A stretch of DNA of 64,000 bases from contig UQRE01000007.1 in NCBI GenBank assembly GCA_900543415.1, positions 8,937 to 72,936 of the forward strand. Reading direction: 5' to 3'. This document shows positions 26,220 through 34,632 of this stretch, in pieces. The notes below the pieces were generated by a model that did not search any database, had not been told where the DNA came from, and worked only from the letters and a program-made list of their open reading frames with translations. The position numbers were made by a program, and so were the translations under genes. Position 1 is the stretch's first letter; each line of letters begins with the position of its first letter. The stretch is from an uncultured Dorea sp. GTDB lineage: Bacteria; Bacillota; Clostridia; Lachnospirales; Lachnospiraceae.

Positions 26220-26432
26220 TTATTTGTCCATTCCGTATTTTTTATTAAACTTATCAACACGTCCACGAGCCTGAGCTGCTTTCTGCTGTCCTGTATAGAA
26301 TGGATGACATTTTGAACAAATTTCTACGTGAATGTCTTCGTTTGTAGAACCTGTTACAAATGTGTTGCCACAGTTGCAAGTTACAGTTGCCTGATGATAT
26401 GCTGGATGGATTCCTTCTTTCATGATTTTCAC
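26220..26432 (-). CDS. rpmE: 50S ribosomal protein L31, zinc-binding form
   Basis: 70 residues, MKIMKEGIHPAYHQATVTCNCGNTFVTG..., with the zinc ligands in TCNCGN and ICSKCHPFYTG. The CxC/CxxC set marks the C+ paralogue, which stores zinc and is replaced by a C- form under zinc starvation in some bacteria. The C-terminal RVDKFNKKYG is complete. It is transcribed from its own promoter at 26495-26523 and ends at the terminator 26173-26202. Confidence 0.96.
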   Translation of the reverse strand: MKIMKEGIHPAYHQATVTCNCGNTFVTGSTNEDIHVEICSKCHPFYTGQQKAAQARGRVDKFNKKYGMDK

Positions 26433-26494
26433 CTCTTCTTTATTTTAGTTACGCGATTATCGCGATTATGTTTCGTGTTCTAAACAGCTTTGTT

Positions 26495-26523
26495 ATTGTA
26501 TCACAAAACCTCTCTCTTGTCTA
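26495..26523 (-). promoter_or_regulatory. Promoter of rpmE, overlapping the rho stop codon
   Basis: TAGACA (26518-26523), a 17-bp spacer, then TACAAT (26495-26500) with an extended TG. The -35 box includes the rho stop codon. The leader contains two copies of CGCGATTAT in tandem (about 26451-26469). Confidence 0.7.
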
Positions 26524-27882
26524 GATTAATTTTGTCTTTTTTACTAATTGCATTAATTCCTCGTTATTGCGGGTTCTTGAGAACATATTCAGAATGTTAT
26601 CTGCCGCCTCTTCCGGGCGCATTCCATTTAATGCGCGACGCATAGAATCTACCGCCTCCTGCTCTTCTTTCGTCAGAAGCAGATCCTCACGTCTTGTACC
26701 GGACTTCGGAATATCGATCGCCGGGAACACTCTCCGTTCAGAAAGCTTACGGTCTAATACAAGCTCCATATTACCTGTTCCCTTGAATTCTTCATAAATT
26801 ACATCGTCCATTTTACTTCCTGTATCCACAAGCGCAGTGGCAAGAATGGTCAGACTTCCGCCGCCTCTCATATTTCTGGCAGCACCGAAGAAACGCTTCG
26901 GCATATGAAGAGCCGCCGGATCAAGTCCTCCGGAAAGGGTTCTTCCTGACGGCGGAACAGTAAGGTTGTACGCTCTTGCCAGTCTTGTAATACTGTCCAG
27001 CAAAATCATGACGTCTTTCTTATGCTCTACCAGACGCTTGGCGCGTTCGATCACCATCTCCGACACCCGCTTGTGATGTTCCGGAAGCTCATCGAACGTG
27101 GAATAGATAACTTCCACGTTATCTCCTTCGATAGACTCCTTAATATCGGTAACTTCCTCCGGGCGCTCATCAATCAGAAGGATCAGAAGATGAATCTCCG
27201 GATTATTTTTCCGCACGGACTGTGCCACCTGCTTTAAGAGTGTTGTCTTACCGGCCTTCGGTGGAGAAACGATCATACCACGCTGACCTTTTCCGATCGG
27301 GGACAACAAATCCACAATACGCATGGCGGTACTTGTCCTTCCACATTCCAGTCGAAGTCTCTCATCCGGGAAAATCGGTGTGAGATCTTCAAAATTCTTT
27401 CTCTTCATCGCCACAAGCGGATCAATATCATTAATCTTTGTCAGATACAGAAGCGCGCTGAATTTTTCCTGCTGTGTTTTAATTCTTGTATTTCCTTCCA
27501 GAATATCTCCGGTCTTCAGATTGAACCGGCGGATCTGGGACGGTGAAACATAGATATCATTTTCTCCCGGCAGATAATTGGCGCTTCTTATAAAGCCATA
27601 GCCATCCGGCATAACTTCCAAAATCCCGCATACAGCAACTCCGCTGTCAAGCTTATCTATGTCGTGAAGCTCCTTCAGCTCTTTATCTCCCGTATTGGCA
27701 GACATCTCTTTTACCGTCTCTTGGCTGCTCTTCTTCTCTTTTTTCTTCTCGTTCTCATCTTCCTTAAGCATAAGTTCAATCACCTCTGCTTTTTTCATCG
27801 TTGAAATTCCTTTTAACCCCCGCGTTTTCGCAAGTTCTTTCAACGTAGCAAGAGGAAGAGACTCATATTTTTCTCTCATCAT
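26521..27882 (-). CDS. rho: Transcription termination factor Rho
   Basis: 453 residues. The Rho N-terminal helical domain (about 1-45) is followed by a charged linker rich in Lys and Glu (about 45-75), then the cold-shock-like RNA-binding fold with DGYGFIRSANYLPGENDIYVSPSQIRRFNL. The ATPase core has Walker A SPPKAGKTTLLKQ, Walker B VMILLDSITRLARAYN, and the Q/R-loop segments. It is a hexameric RNA helicase that stops transcription. It is a single-gene unit apart from the downstream rpmE. Confidence 0.97.
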   Translation of the reverse strand: MMREKYESLPLATLKELAKTRGLKGISTMKKAEVIELMLKEDENEKKKEKKSSQETVKEMSANTGDKELKELHDIDKLDSGVAVCGILEVMPDGYGFIRSANYLPGENDIYVSPSQIRRFNLKTGDILEGNTRIKTQQEKFSALLYLTKINDIDPLVAMKRKNFEDLTPIFPDERLRLECGRTSTAMRIVDLLSPIGKGQRGMIVSPPKAGKTTLLKQVAQSVRKNNPEIHLLILLIDERPEEVTDIKESIEGDNVEVIYSTFDELPEHHKRVSEMVIERAKRLVEHKKDVMILLDSITRLARAYNLTVPPSGRTLSGGLDPAALHMPKRFFGAARNMRGGGSLTILATALVDTGSKMDDVIYEEFKGTGNMELVLDRKLSERRVFPAIDIPKSGTRREDLLLTKEEQEAVDSMRRALNGMRPEEAADNILNMFSRTRNNEELMQLVKKTKLI

Positions 27883-28020
27883 ATTTTATACAATCCTTTC
27901 CTGCTTTTCAAAAATTATTTTAAGGGAATTTCAGCCTGAACAGGCCGAATTGAAGCATACTACAAAATATTAATATACAGTATACTATATTTTCGTTAAA
28001 ATTAAAAGTATTTTTTATTA

Positions 28021-28050
28021 TTGCTTTGCCCCCCTTTCCGGTGTTATCAT
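28021..28050 (+). promoter_or_regulatory. Promoter for the radical-SAM/DUF4364/ChrA genes
   Basis: TTGCTT (28021-28026), an 18-bp spacer and an extended -10 TGTTATCAT (TATCAT at 28045-28050), 26 bp upstream of the first gene. The 194-bp gap between rho and this gene also holds an AT-rich stretch and a short palindrome (GCCTG-AA-CAGGC at 27934-27945) in the rho leader. Confidence 0.5.
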
Positions 28051-28076
28051 TATAGGCAGAGCAAAAAAGCGGAGAT

Positions 28077-29030
28077 ATGACAAAGAATATGACAATGCGT
28101 TGGGACGAAAAGAGATACTATTCTCTTGACTATTATTTAAAACAGACTTATGGCGAGAAATTATATAAGATTGCTCTTGACGGCGGCATGACCTGTCCGA
28201 ACAGAGACGGCACTCTTGGTGTGCGCGGTTGCATTTTCTGCAGCGCCGGAGGGTCCGGTGATTTTGCCGGTGATCGGCGCACTTCCATTACCGAACAGAT
28301 TGAAGCCGGCAAAGCTCAAAGCATCCGAAAGTACAGTGGTTCCTCCTACATTGCCTACTTTCAGGCATACACGAACACCTATGCCCCGGTTTCTTATTTG
28401 AGATCCGTCTTTACCGAAGCGATCAATCACCCGGATATTCGTATCCTGTCCATCGCCACAAGACCGGACTGTCTAAACGATGACGTTCTTGCACTTCTTG
28501 CTGAATTAAATAAGAAGAAACCGGTCTGGGTTGAACTCGGGCTCCAGACAATTCATGAAGAAACTGCACAGTTTATCCGGCGCGGCTATAAGCTTCCTGT
28601 ATTCGAGGATGCTCTTCGGAAGCTTCGAAAGATTGGCATAACCGTGATCGTTCACACGATCCTGTGTCTTCCGGGAGAATCAAGAGAAATGATGTTGGAT
28701 ACGATCCGCTATTTAAATACACAAGATATTCAAGGCATAAAGCTTCAGCTGTTACACATACTGAAGCATACCGATCTTGCAGATTACTATGAAAAGCACC
28801 CCTTCTATCTCCCCTCGCGAGAGGAATATTATGAGTTGCTGGGAATGTGCATCTGCAACCTGCGACCTGACATCGTCATTCACCGACTGACCGGAGACGG
28901 ACCCAGGAAGCTGCTCGTTGCACCTCTCTGGACCGGGAACAAACGTCAGGTCTTAAATGGTATGCAGCGTTACTTTAAAGGACAAAACATCTGGCAGGGA
29001 AAGGAGTTTATACATGGCAGAAACATTTAA
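28077..29030 (+). CDS. Radical SAM protein, TIGR01212 (YhcC/YtqA) family
   Basis: 317 residues. The [4Fe-4S]/SAM site lies in CPNRDGTLGVRGCIFC (Cys spacing CX9CX2C, an unusual spacing characteristic of this family). Then come SYIAYFQAYTNTYAP, RPDCLNDDVLALLAEL and VELGLQTIHEETAQFIRRGY. It generates a 5'-deoxyadenosyl radical; the substrate of the family is not established to my knowledge. The ATG at 28077 has a close GGAG; an ATG at 28089 is an alternative. It overlaps DUF4364 by 17 bp. Confidence 0.9.
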   Translation: MTKNMTMRWDEKRYYSLDYYLKQTYGEKLYKIALDGGMTCPNRDGTLGVRGCIFCSAGGSGDFAGDRRTSITEQIEAGKAQSIRKYSGSSYIAYFQAYTNTYAPVSYLRSVFTEAINHPDIRILSIATRPDCLNDDVLALLAELNKKKPVWVELGLQTIHEETAQFIRRGYKLPVFEDALRKLRKIGITVIVHTILCLPGESREMMLDTIRYLNTQDIQGIKLQLLHILKHTDLADYYEKHPFYLPSREEYYELLGMCICNLRPDIVIHRLTGDGPRKLLVAPLWTGNKRQVLNGMQRYFKGQNIWQGKEFIHGRNI

Positions 29031-29526
29031 ATTATACAAGTTAATTATTTTATATATGTTGGATCAGGTGGATTTTCCATTGACTAATTCCCAGATCTCC
29101 GAATTTATCTTAGATGAGGGATATACAACATATTTCAAATTGCAGCAGGCTTTATCCGAACTTCTGTCTTCGGGCTTCATCCACGAAGAAGCAACCCACA
29201 GCAGAACATTTTATCATCTGACAGAAGAAGGCGCTGCTACGATACAATATTTTAAAAATGACATTTCACCGGCTATTCAGACAGATATCCATTCTTTCTT
29301 GAAGAAGAAAAAGTATGAATTAAAAAATGAAGTTTCTGTAAAGGCAGATTTCTACCAGAGCACTTCCGGTGAATACAATGTGCGCTGTCAGGTGATCGAA
29401 CGGGGCGCGCCTCTCATCGATCTGACGATCGCAGTTCCTTCGCAGGGAGAGGCTGAAACAATTGCCAACAACTGGGCGAAAAAAAATCAGGAAGTTTATG
29501 CTGCCATTATGGCGAGCTTGTTATAG
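29014..29526 (+). CDS. DUF4364 family protein with winged-helix N-terminus
   Basis: 170 residues from the ATG at 29014, which has AAGGAG 7 bp upstream; a longer frame lies inside the previous gene. The first 75 residues (LYKLIILYMLDQVDFPLTNSQISEFILDEGYTTYFKLQQALSELLSSGFIHEE) look like a PadR/MarR-type winged helix. The C-terminal half is the DUF4364 domain. DNA binding is likely; no regulon is known. It is placed between the radical-SAM gene and the chrA pair, and the whole run is probably one operon. Confidence 0.85.
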   Translation: MAETFKLYKLIILYMLDQVDFPLTNSQISEFILDEGYTTYFKLQQALSELLSSGFIHEEATHSRTFYHLTEEGAATIQYFKNDISPAIQTDIHSFLKKKKYELKNEVSVKADFYQSTSGEYNVRCQVIERGAPLIDLTIAVPSQGEAETIANNWAKKNQEVYAAIMASLL

Positions 29527-29537
29527 AGGGTGAACTT

Positions 29538-30089
29538 ATGAAGATTCAAAAATTAGGAGAATTGTATATGAGTTTCTTTAAGATCGGAGGACTCACATTC
29601 GGAGGCGGACTTGCCATGCTTCCCATGCTGCAGCGTGAAATCGTTACAACGCGGAACTGGTGTACCGAAGAAGAGATTCTGGACATGTATGCCATCGGAC
29701 AGTGTACGCCCGGAATCATTGCAGTAAATACCGCTACTTACGTAGGATATAAACAGGCTGGTTTCTGGGGAGGTCTTTTCGCTACTTTAGGCGTTATCTC
29801 TCCCTCTATCATCATTATCTGCCTCGTAGCAACTGTGCTTAAAAATGTGCTCCACTATCCGGCAGTCATTCATGCCCTTTCCGGCATCCGAATAGCTGTT
29901 TGCGCCCTTATGCTTAACACCGTTGTTACAATGGCAAAAAAAGGGATTGTCGACAAGCTTGGCGGTTTCCTATTCGCAGGTGGATTTATCCTTGCCTGCT
30001 TCTCTCCGATTCCGACAGCTGTGATCATTGTTTTATCCGGAATCATCGGTGTTATTGCAAAAAGAACAGGAGAAAGTAAAAACTCATGA
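29538..30089 (+). CDS. chrA: Chromate transporter family, first half-size subunit
   Basis: 183 residues, one CHR domain with about six membrane segments. Key motifs are FKIGGLTFGGGLAMLPMLQREIV, MYAIGQCTPGIIAVNTATYVG and GFWGGLFATLGVISPSIIIICLV. Short-chain CHR proteins occur as pairs with opposite topology and export chromate, but many carry other anions or have unknown function. Its partner overlaps it by 4 bp, so the two are translated together. Confidence 0.88.
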   Translation: MKIQKLGELYMSFFKIGGLTFGGGLAMLPMLQREIVTTRNWCTEEEILDMYAIGQCTPGIIAVNTATYVGYKQAGFWGGLFATLGVISPSIIIICLVATVLKNVLHYPAVIHALSGIRIAVCALMLNTVVTMAKKGIVDKLGGFLFAGGFILACFSPIPTAVIIVLSGIIGVIAKRTGESKNS

Positions 30090-30640
30090 TCTATTTACAG
30101 ATTGCATTTGAATTTTTTAAAATAGGACTATTCTCCATTGGCGGCGGTATGGCTACTTTACCGTTTCTTATGGATCTTACGACAAAATACAACTGGTATA
30201 CTGCCAGTGAACTTGCCAACGTAGTTGCCATCAGTGAAAGCACCCCCGGACCGGTCGGCGTGAATATGGCGACTTATGCCGGTTACAACGCCGCAGGCAT
30301 TCCGGGCGCTCTGATCGCTACACTGTCTCTGACAGCACCGGCATTAATCATCATTATTATCATCGCACGATTTTTGGATAATTTCAGTGAAAATCCTACT
30401 GTGAAAGCTGTTTTTTACGGAATCCGTCCTACCGTCGCGGCTCTCATCGGCTATGCGGTATGGGAGCTTTTAAAAATTACGCTCGTCACAGTCACAAATG
30501 GTGTGACAGGGATCAATTACTGGAATCTTGCCTTATGCATCATTTTCTTCGGGCTTATGCAGATCAAAAAACTGGGAAAACTTCACCCGCTGTTCTGGAT
30601 CGTTGCAGGAGCCGCAGCCGGTATGATCTTCCAGCTTTAA
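30086..30640 (+). CDS. chrA: Chromate transporter family, second half-size subunit
   Basis: 184 residues, the second CHR half: FEFFKIGLFSIGGGMATLPFLMDLT, VVAISESTPGPVGVNMATYAG and AAGIPGALIATLSLTAPALIII. It is required with the preceding gene for a complete two-domain transporter. Its stop codon overlaps the convergent hemW stop, leaving no room for a classic terminator. Confidence 0.88.
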   Translation: MIYLQIAFEFFKIGLFSIGGGMATLPFLMDLTTKYNWYTASELANVVAISESTPGPVGVNMATYAGYNAAGIPGALIATLSLTAPALIIIIIIARFLDNFSENPTVKAVFYGIRPTVAALIGYAVWELLKITLVTVTNGVTGINYWNLALCIIFFGLMQIKKLGKLHPLFWIVAGAAAGMIFQL

Positions 30641-31734
30641 ACGGATAAGAGGAATTCACTCATCACGTAATTGCTAAGATCAATTCCTCTCTCTGTAAGG
30701 CGCAGATATCCATCTGCGTCTTCCATCAATCCCATTTCTTTCATTCTTTGGATCACTTCATGGTAAACGCTTTCTATTGTACACCCAAAAGCCTTCTCAA
30801 ATACAGCGTAGGAAACTCCTTCCATCTTTCTAAGTCCCAGAAACATAAATTCTTCCATCTGTCCCTGCCGATCGATTTCTTCCTTTTCTTCTCCCTGTAT
30901 CCATCTTTGATTATCCATAAGGGAAGAGGCGCCTCTTCCAATCCCTAAATACTCTGCCCTCTCCCAATATCCGAGATTATGCTGGCAGGCGTAACCCTTC
31001 TTCGCATAATTGGAGATCTCGTACCGCTCGTATCCATATTGCGCCAGAATCTCTTTCGTCATCTTATACATCCTTCGCTCGTCTTCTTCTCCCGGAAGCT
31101 CCTCCTGATGTTCCCCCTGTCCGTAGCGCTCGTAAAAAGGGGTTCCTTCTTCAATGATCAGACTGTATGCTGAGATATGCTCCGGCTTTATCTCCGCAAC
31201 AGTTCGCAATGTATGTTCATAGCTTTCCACTGTCTGACCGGGAATTGCTGACATGAGATCGATGTTTATATTATGAAATCCCTCTTCTCTTGCCAGCTTA
31301 TAAGTGTCCAGAAATTCTTCAAATGTATGAATCCGTCCAAGCTTTTTCAATTCTTCATCCAACGCCGACTGAAGTCCGATACTGAGCCGGTTGATTCCCA
31401 CCTCTCGATACGTCCGAAGTTTCTCCTTATCTACTGTTCCCGGATTCATCTCAATCGTAATTTCCGCCTCATCAGACAACTTAAAAGTTTCTTTTATACC
31501 TTTAAAAATATCTTTTATCTGCGAAGGCGTCAAAATGGAAGGCGTCCCCCCACCAATAAAAATACTCACAACAACATAAGCCTCTGCCAGATTCCGATAA
31601 GACCGGATATCTCTGCAAAGGCTCTCCACATAATCCTGCCGCTCCTGAAATTCGGAAGGAGCGGACAGGAAATCACAATATTTACATTTACTGATACAAA
31701 ATGGTATATGAAGATATAATTCTAACGGTTTCAT
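30637..31734 (-). CDS. hemW: Heme chaperone HemW (radical SAM, HemN-like)
   Basis: 365 residues. ELYLHIPFCISKCKYCDF carries the CX3CX2C cluster site. Then come FIGGGTPSIL, EMNPGTVDKEKLRTYREVGINRLSIGLQSALDEELKKLGRIHTFEEF, and a C-terminal HemW domain ending RLTERGIDLSNYVMSEFL. The extra Cys typical of coproporphyrinogen oxidase HemN is absent, so HemW is more likely. It delivers heme to respiratory proteins. It starts directly after the lepA stop (no gap). Confidence 0.9.
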   Translation of the reverse strand: MKPLELYLHIPFCISKCKYCDFLSAPSEFQERQDYVESLCRDIRSYRNLAEAYVVVSIFIGGGTPSILTPSQIKDIFKGIKETFKLSDEAEITIEMNPGTVDKEKLRTYREVGINRLSIGLQSALDEELKKLGRIHTFEEFLDTYKLAREEGFHNINIDLMSAIPGQTVESYEHTLRTVAEIKPEHISAYSLIIEEGTPFYERYGQGEHQEELPGEEDERRMYKMTKEILAQYGYERYEISNYAKKGYACQHNLGYWERAEYLGIGRGASSLMDNQRWIQGEEKEEIDRQGQMEEFMFLGLRKMEGVSYAVFEKAFGCTIESVYHEVIQRMKEMGLMEDADGYLRLTERGIDLSNYVMSEFLLSV

Positions 31735-33549
31735 TTATTTATCATCCAACTTCAACACACTCATAAATGCTTTCTGCGGGATTTCTACATTTCCCACCTG
31801 GCGCATACGCTTTTTACCTTCTTTTTGCTTCTCTAACAGCTTTCTCTTACGACTGATATCTCCGCCGTAACATTTTGCCAATACGTCTTTACGCATTGCT
31901 TTTACCGTTTCTCTGGCAATGATCTTACTTCCGATCGCTGCCTGAATCGGAATCTCAAAGAGCTGTCTTGGTATCTCTTCTTTCAGCTTCTCGCACATCT
32001 TACGTCCACGCTCATAGGCAGTATCGGCATGTACGATAAAGGATAATGCATCCACTTCTTCTTTGTTGATAAGAATATCCAGTTTTACAAGTTCTGACTG
32101 AACATAACCATCCATTTCATAGTCAAAAGACGCATAGCCGCGAGAACGGGATTTTAACGCATCAAAGAAATCATAAATAATCTCATTAAGCGGAAGGTGA
32201 TAGCGAAGCACTGCTCGAGTCTCTTCTATATATTCCATTCCTTCATAGACGCCTCTTCGCTCCTGGCAAAGATCCATGATCGCTCCGATAAATTCAGAAG
32301 TCACCATGATCTCCGCTTTTACCATTGGCTCTTCCATATACTCAATCTCAGAAAGATCCGGAAGGTTCGATGGATTGGTAAGTTCAATCACCTCGCCATT
32401 TGTCTTGTGCACTTTGTAGATAACACCCGGCGCTGTTGTTACCAGATCAAGATTATATTCTCGTTCCAGACGTTCTTGGATAATTTCCAGATGAAGCAGA
32501 CCTAAAAATCCACAGCGGAAACCAAAGCCAAGTGCTATGGATGTCTCCGGTTCAAATTGAAGAGATGCATCATTTAACTGAAGTTTTTCCAACGCATCCC
32601 GAAGATCCGGATATTTGGCCCCATCAGCCGGATACATTCCGCAGTAAACCATAGGATTCACTTTTTTGTAACCCGGAAGCGGCTCTGCGCACGGACTCGC
32701 CGCATTAGTAATCGTATCACCTACGCGGGTATCTTTTACATTTTTTAAGCTGGCAGTAATATATCCAACCATTCCTGCCGAGAGTTCTTCACACGGAATA
32801 AACTGTCCGGCTCCAAAGTAGCCCACTTCCACAACTTCTGCTCTTGCCCCTGTCGCCATCATCAGAATCGGCGTGCCCTTCTTTACCGTTCCTTCTTTAA
32901 TTCGGCAAAATACAATCACGCCTTTGTACGAATCATAGAGGGAATCAAAGATCAGCGCTTTCAGCGGCGCTGCCGCATCTCCTGTCGGCGCCGGAATCTT
33001 CTCCACGATCTGCTCTAACACATCCTCCACATTCAGTCCCGTCTTCGCTGAGATCTGCGGGGCATCCATTGCCTCAATACCTATCACATCTTCAATCTCA
33101 TTCATCACACGTTCCGGTTCCGCACTTGGAAGATCCACCTTATTGATCACCGGCATCACATCCAAGTCATGATCCAGTGCAAGATATACATTCGCAAGTG
33201 TCTGCGCTTCCACGCCCTGCGCAGCATCTACTACAAGAATAGCGCCGTCACAGGCTGCCAGACTTCGGGATACTTCATAGTTAAAATCCACGTGTCCCGG
33301 CGTATCAATCAAATTGAAAATATATTCTTCGCCGTCTTTTGCCTTGTATACAGTACGCACGGTCTGAGCTTTGATCGTAATCCCGCGCTCTCTTTCCAGT
33401 TCCATATTATCCAATACCTGAGACTGCATCTCCCGGCTTGTCAGCAAACCGGTCATCTCAATGATCCGGTCCGCCAATGTTGATTTTCCATGGTCTATAT
33501 GTGCAATAATGCAAAAATTTCTGATTTTATTCTGATCTATTCCTGCCAC
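31735..33549 (-). CDS. lepA: Elongation factor 4 (LepA) GTPase
   Basis: 604 residues with a GTG start behind AAGGAG. G1 AHIDHGKSTLADR, G3 DTPGHVDF and G4 NKVD are intact. Domains II, III and V and the LepA-specific C-terminal domain (RKCYGGDISRKRKLLEKQKEGKKRMRQVG) follow. It back-translocates ribosomes or aids initiation under stress. It has its own promoter at 33584-33613 inside the end of holA. Confidence 0.96.
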   Translation of the reverse strand: MAGIDQNKIRNFCIIAHIDHGKSTLADRIIEMTGLLTSREMQSQVLDNMELERERGITIKAQTVRTVYKAKDGEEYIFNLIDTPGHVDFNYEVSRSLAACDGAILVVDAAQGVEAQTLANVYLALDHDLDVMPVINKVDLPSAEPERVMNEIEDVIGIEAMDAPQISAKTGLNVEDVLEQIVEKIPAPTGDAAAPLKALIFDSLYDSYKGVIVFCRIKEGTVKKGTPILMMATGARAEVVEVGYFGAGQFIPCEELSAGMVGYITASLKNVKDTRVGDTITNAASPCAEPLPGYKKVNPMVYCGMYPADGAKYPDLRDALEKLQLNDASLQFEPETSIALGFGFRCGFLGLLHLEIIQERLEREYNLDLVTTAPGVIYKVHKTNGEVIELTNPSNLPDLSEIEYMEEPMVKAEIMVTSEFIGAIMDLCQERRGVYEGMEYIEETRAVLRYHLPLNEIIYDFFDALKSRSRGYASFDYEMDGYVQSELVKLDILINKEEVDALSFIVHADTAYERGRKMCEKLKEEIPRQLFEIPIQAAIGSKIIARETVKAMRKDVLAKCYGGDISRKRKLLEKQKEGKKRMRQVGNVEIPQKAFMSVLKLDDK

Positions 33550-33581
33550 AATCGTCGCTCCTTATCTAATAACATACATAA

Positions 33582-34571
33582 TTATTGTACCACAGGGGTG
33601 CTGTATTTTACAATGAAAACTTCTACCCCCATCACGTCTCCAAGTCTTCCTGTCTTCACCAGTTCTTCTATCTCTGCGGACTCTTCCATGATCGCGCGAA
33701 GTTCACTGCTCTTAAAATTCCGGCACTGGCTCATATATTTTCCCGCCACAAAAGGATGCAGCCCCGCGGACTTGGCAATCTGCGCTTTATCATTTCCCTG
33801 CTTTACCAGTTCTTTCACATGAAGCAGCAGCTTAAATTGACGGCTCAACAGATATAGAATACGCATCGGAGGCTCTTTTAACGCCAGAAGATCATAATAA
33901 TACTCTAATGCTTTCTTTTGCTGTTTTAAAGCTACCGCCTCGACCATGTCAAAGATCTTATTTGTAATCTGGGTCGTACAGATTTCATCAATATCTTGAA
34001 CAGTTATCTCTTCTTGTCCCATTGTATAGGAAAAAAGTTTTTCCATCTCTTTTTCCAGATTTTCCATGTCTGTTCCCGTCTTAGACACCAGATATCTGGC
34101 TGTGGTTTCTTTAATCTTCATTCCTTCTTTTTTTACATTTCCGGCAATCCAGTAGAGAATCGTTTTCTCATCCTGCCTTGACAGCTCCACGATCCTGCCT
34201 TTTTCCTTCACCGCCTTATACATTTTACCGCGCTTATCTACCTCTGACTCCACAAAAAGAAAGTATGCAGTTTCCGGAAGATTTTTCAGATAATCGGCAA
34301 GCTCCGGCACCGCGTTTTTAAAAAAGCCGGAGTTCTCGAGCACGATCAGTCTTCGCTCCGCAAAAAAAGGCATCGTTTCTGCCAGATCAATGACCTCTGC
34401 CGCATTGATTCCTTTTCCTTCATAATAAGTGTAATTCACGGTATCGTCTTCCGAGATCATCGCCTTTGTAAGCTTCTGTTTATACTGTTTTTTCAGATAC
34501 GCCTCTTCCCCATAGAGAAGATAAATCTGCTTAAATACACCTGTTTTAATATCTTCATTCAGACTCTTCAT
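33582..34571 (-). CDS. holA: DNA polymerase III delta subunit
   Basis: About 329 residues from the ATG at 34571 (MKSLNEDIKTGVFKQIYLLYGEEAYLKKQYK); the longer frame begins at a TTG inside the -10 region. The AAA+-like core has the HolA signature YLLYGEEAYLK, with MPFFAERRLIVLENSGFFK and the C-terminal collar helices. It opens the sliding clamp in the clamp-loader complex. It is transcribed from its own promoter at 34604-34632. Confidence 0.93.
   Translation of the reverse strand: MKSLNEDIKTGVFKQIYLLYGEEAYLKKQYKQKLTKAMISEDDTVNYTYYEGKGINAAEVIDLAETMPFFAERRLIVLENSGFFKNAVPELADYLKNLPETAYFLFVESEVDKRGKMYKAVKEKGRIVELSRQDEKTILYWIAGNVKKEGMKIKETTARYLVSKTGTDMENLEKEMEKLFSYTMGQEEITVQDIDEICTTQITNKIFDMVEAVALKQQKKALEYYYDLLALKEPPMRILYLLSRQFKLLLHVKELVKQGNDKAQIAKSAGLHPFVAGKYMSQCRNFKSSELRAIMEESAEIEELVKTGRLGDVMGVEVFIVKYSTPVVQ
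33584..33613 (-). promoter_or_regulatory. Promoter of lepA-hemW
   Basis: TTGTAA (33608-33613), an 18-bp spacer, then TACAAT (33584-33589) with an extended TG. It lies in the last codons of holA and the short gap. Confidence 0.6.
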
Positions 34572-34603
34572 ATTTTTATCCCCGTCTCGATCTTCTTCCA
34601 AAA

Positions 34604-34632
34604 AGTATAGCGAATTTCCTCCTGTAATTCAA
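34604..34632 (-). promoter_or_regulatory. Promoter of holA
   Basis: TTGAAT (34627-34632) directly after the comEC stop, 17-bp spacer, TATACT (34604-34609), 33 bp before the holA start. Confidence 0.75.
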
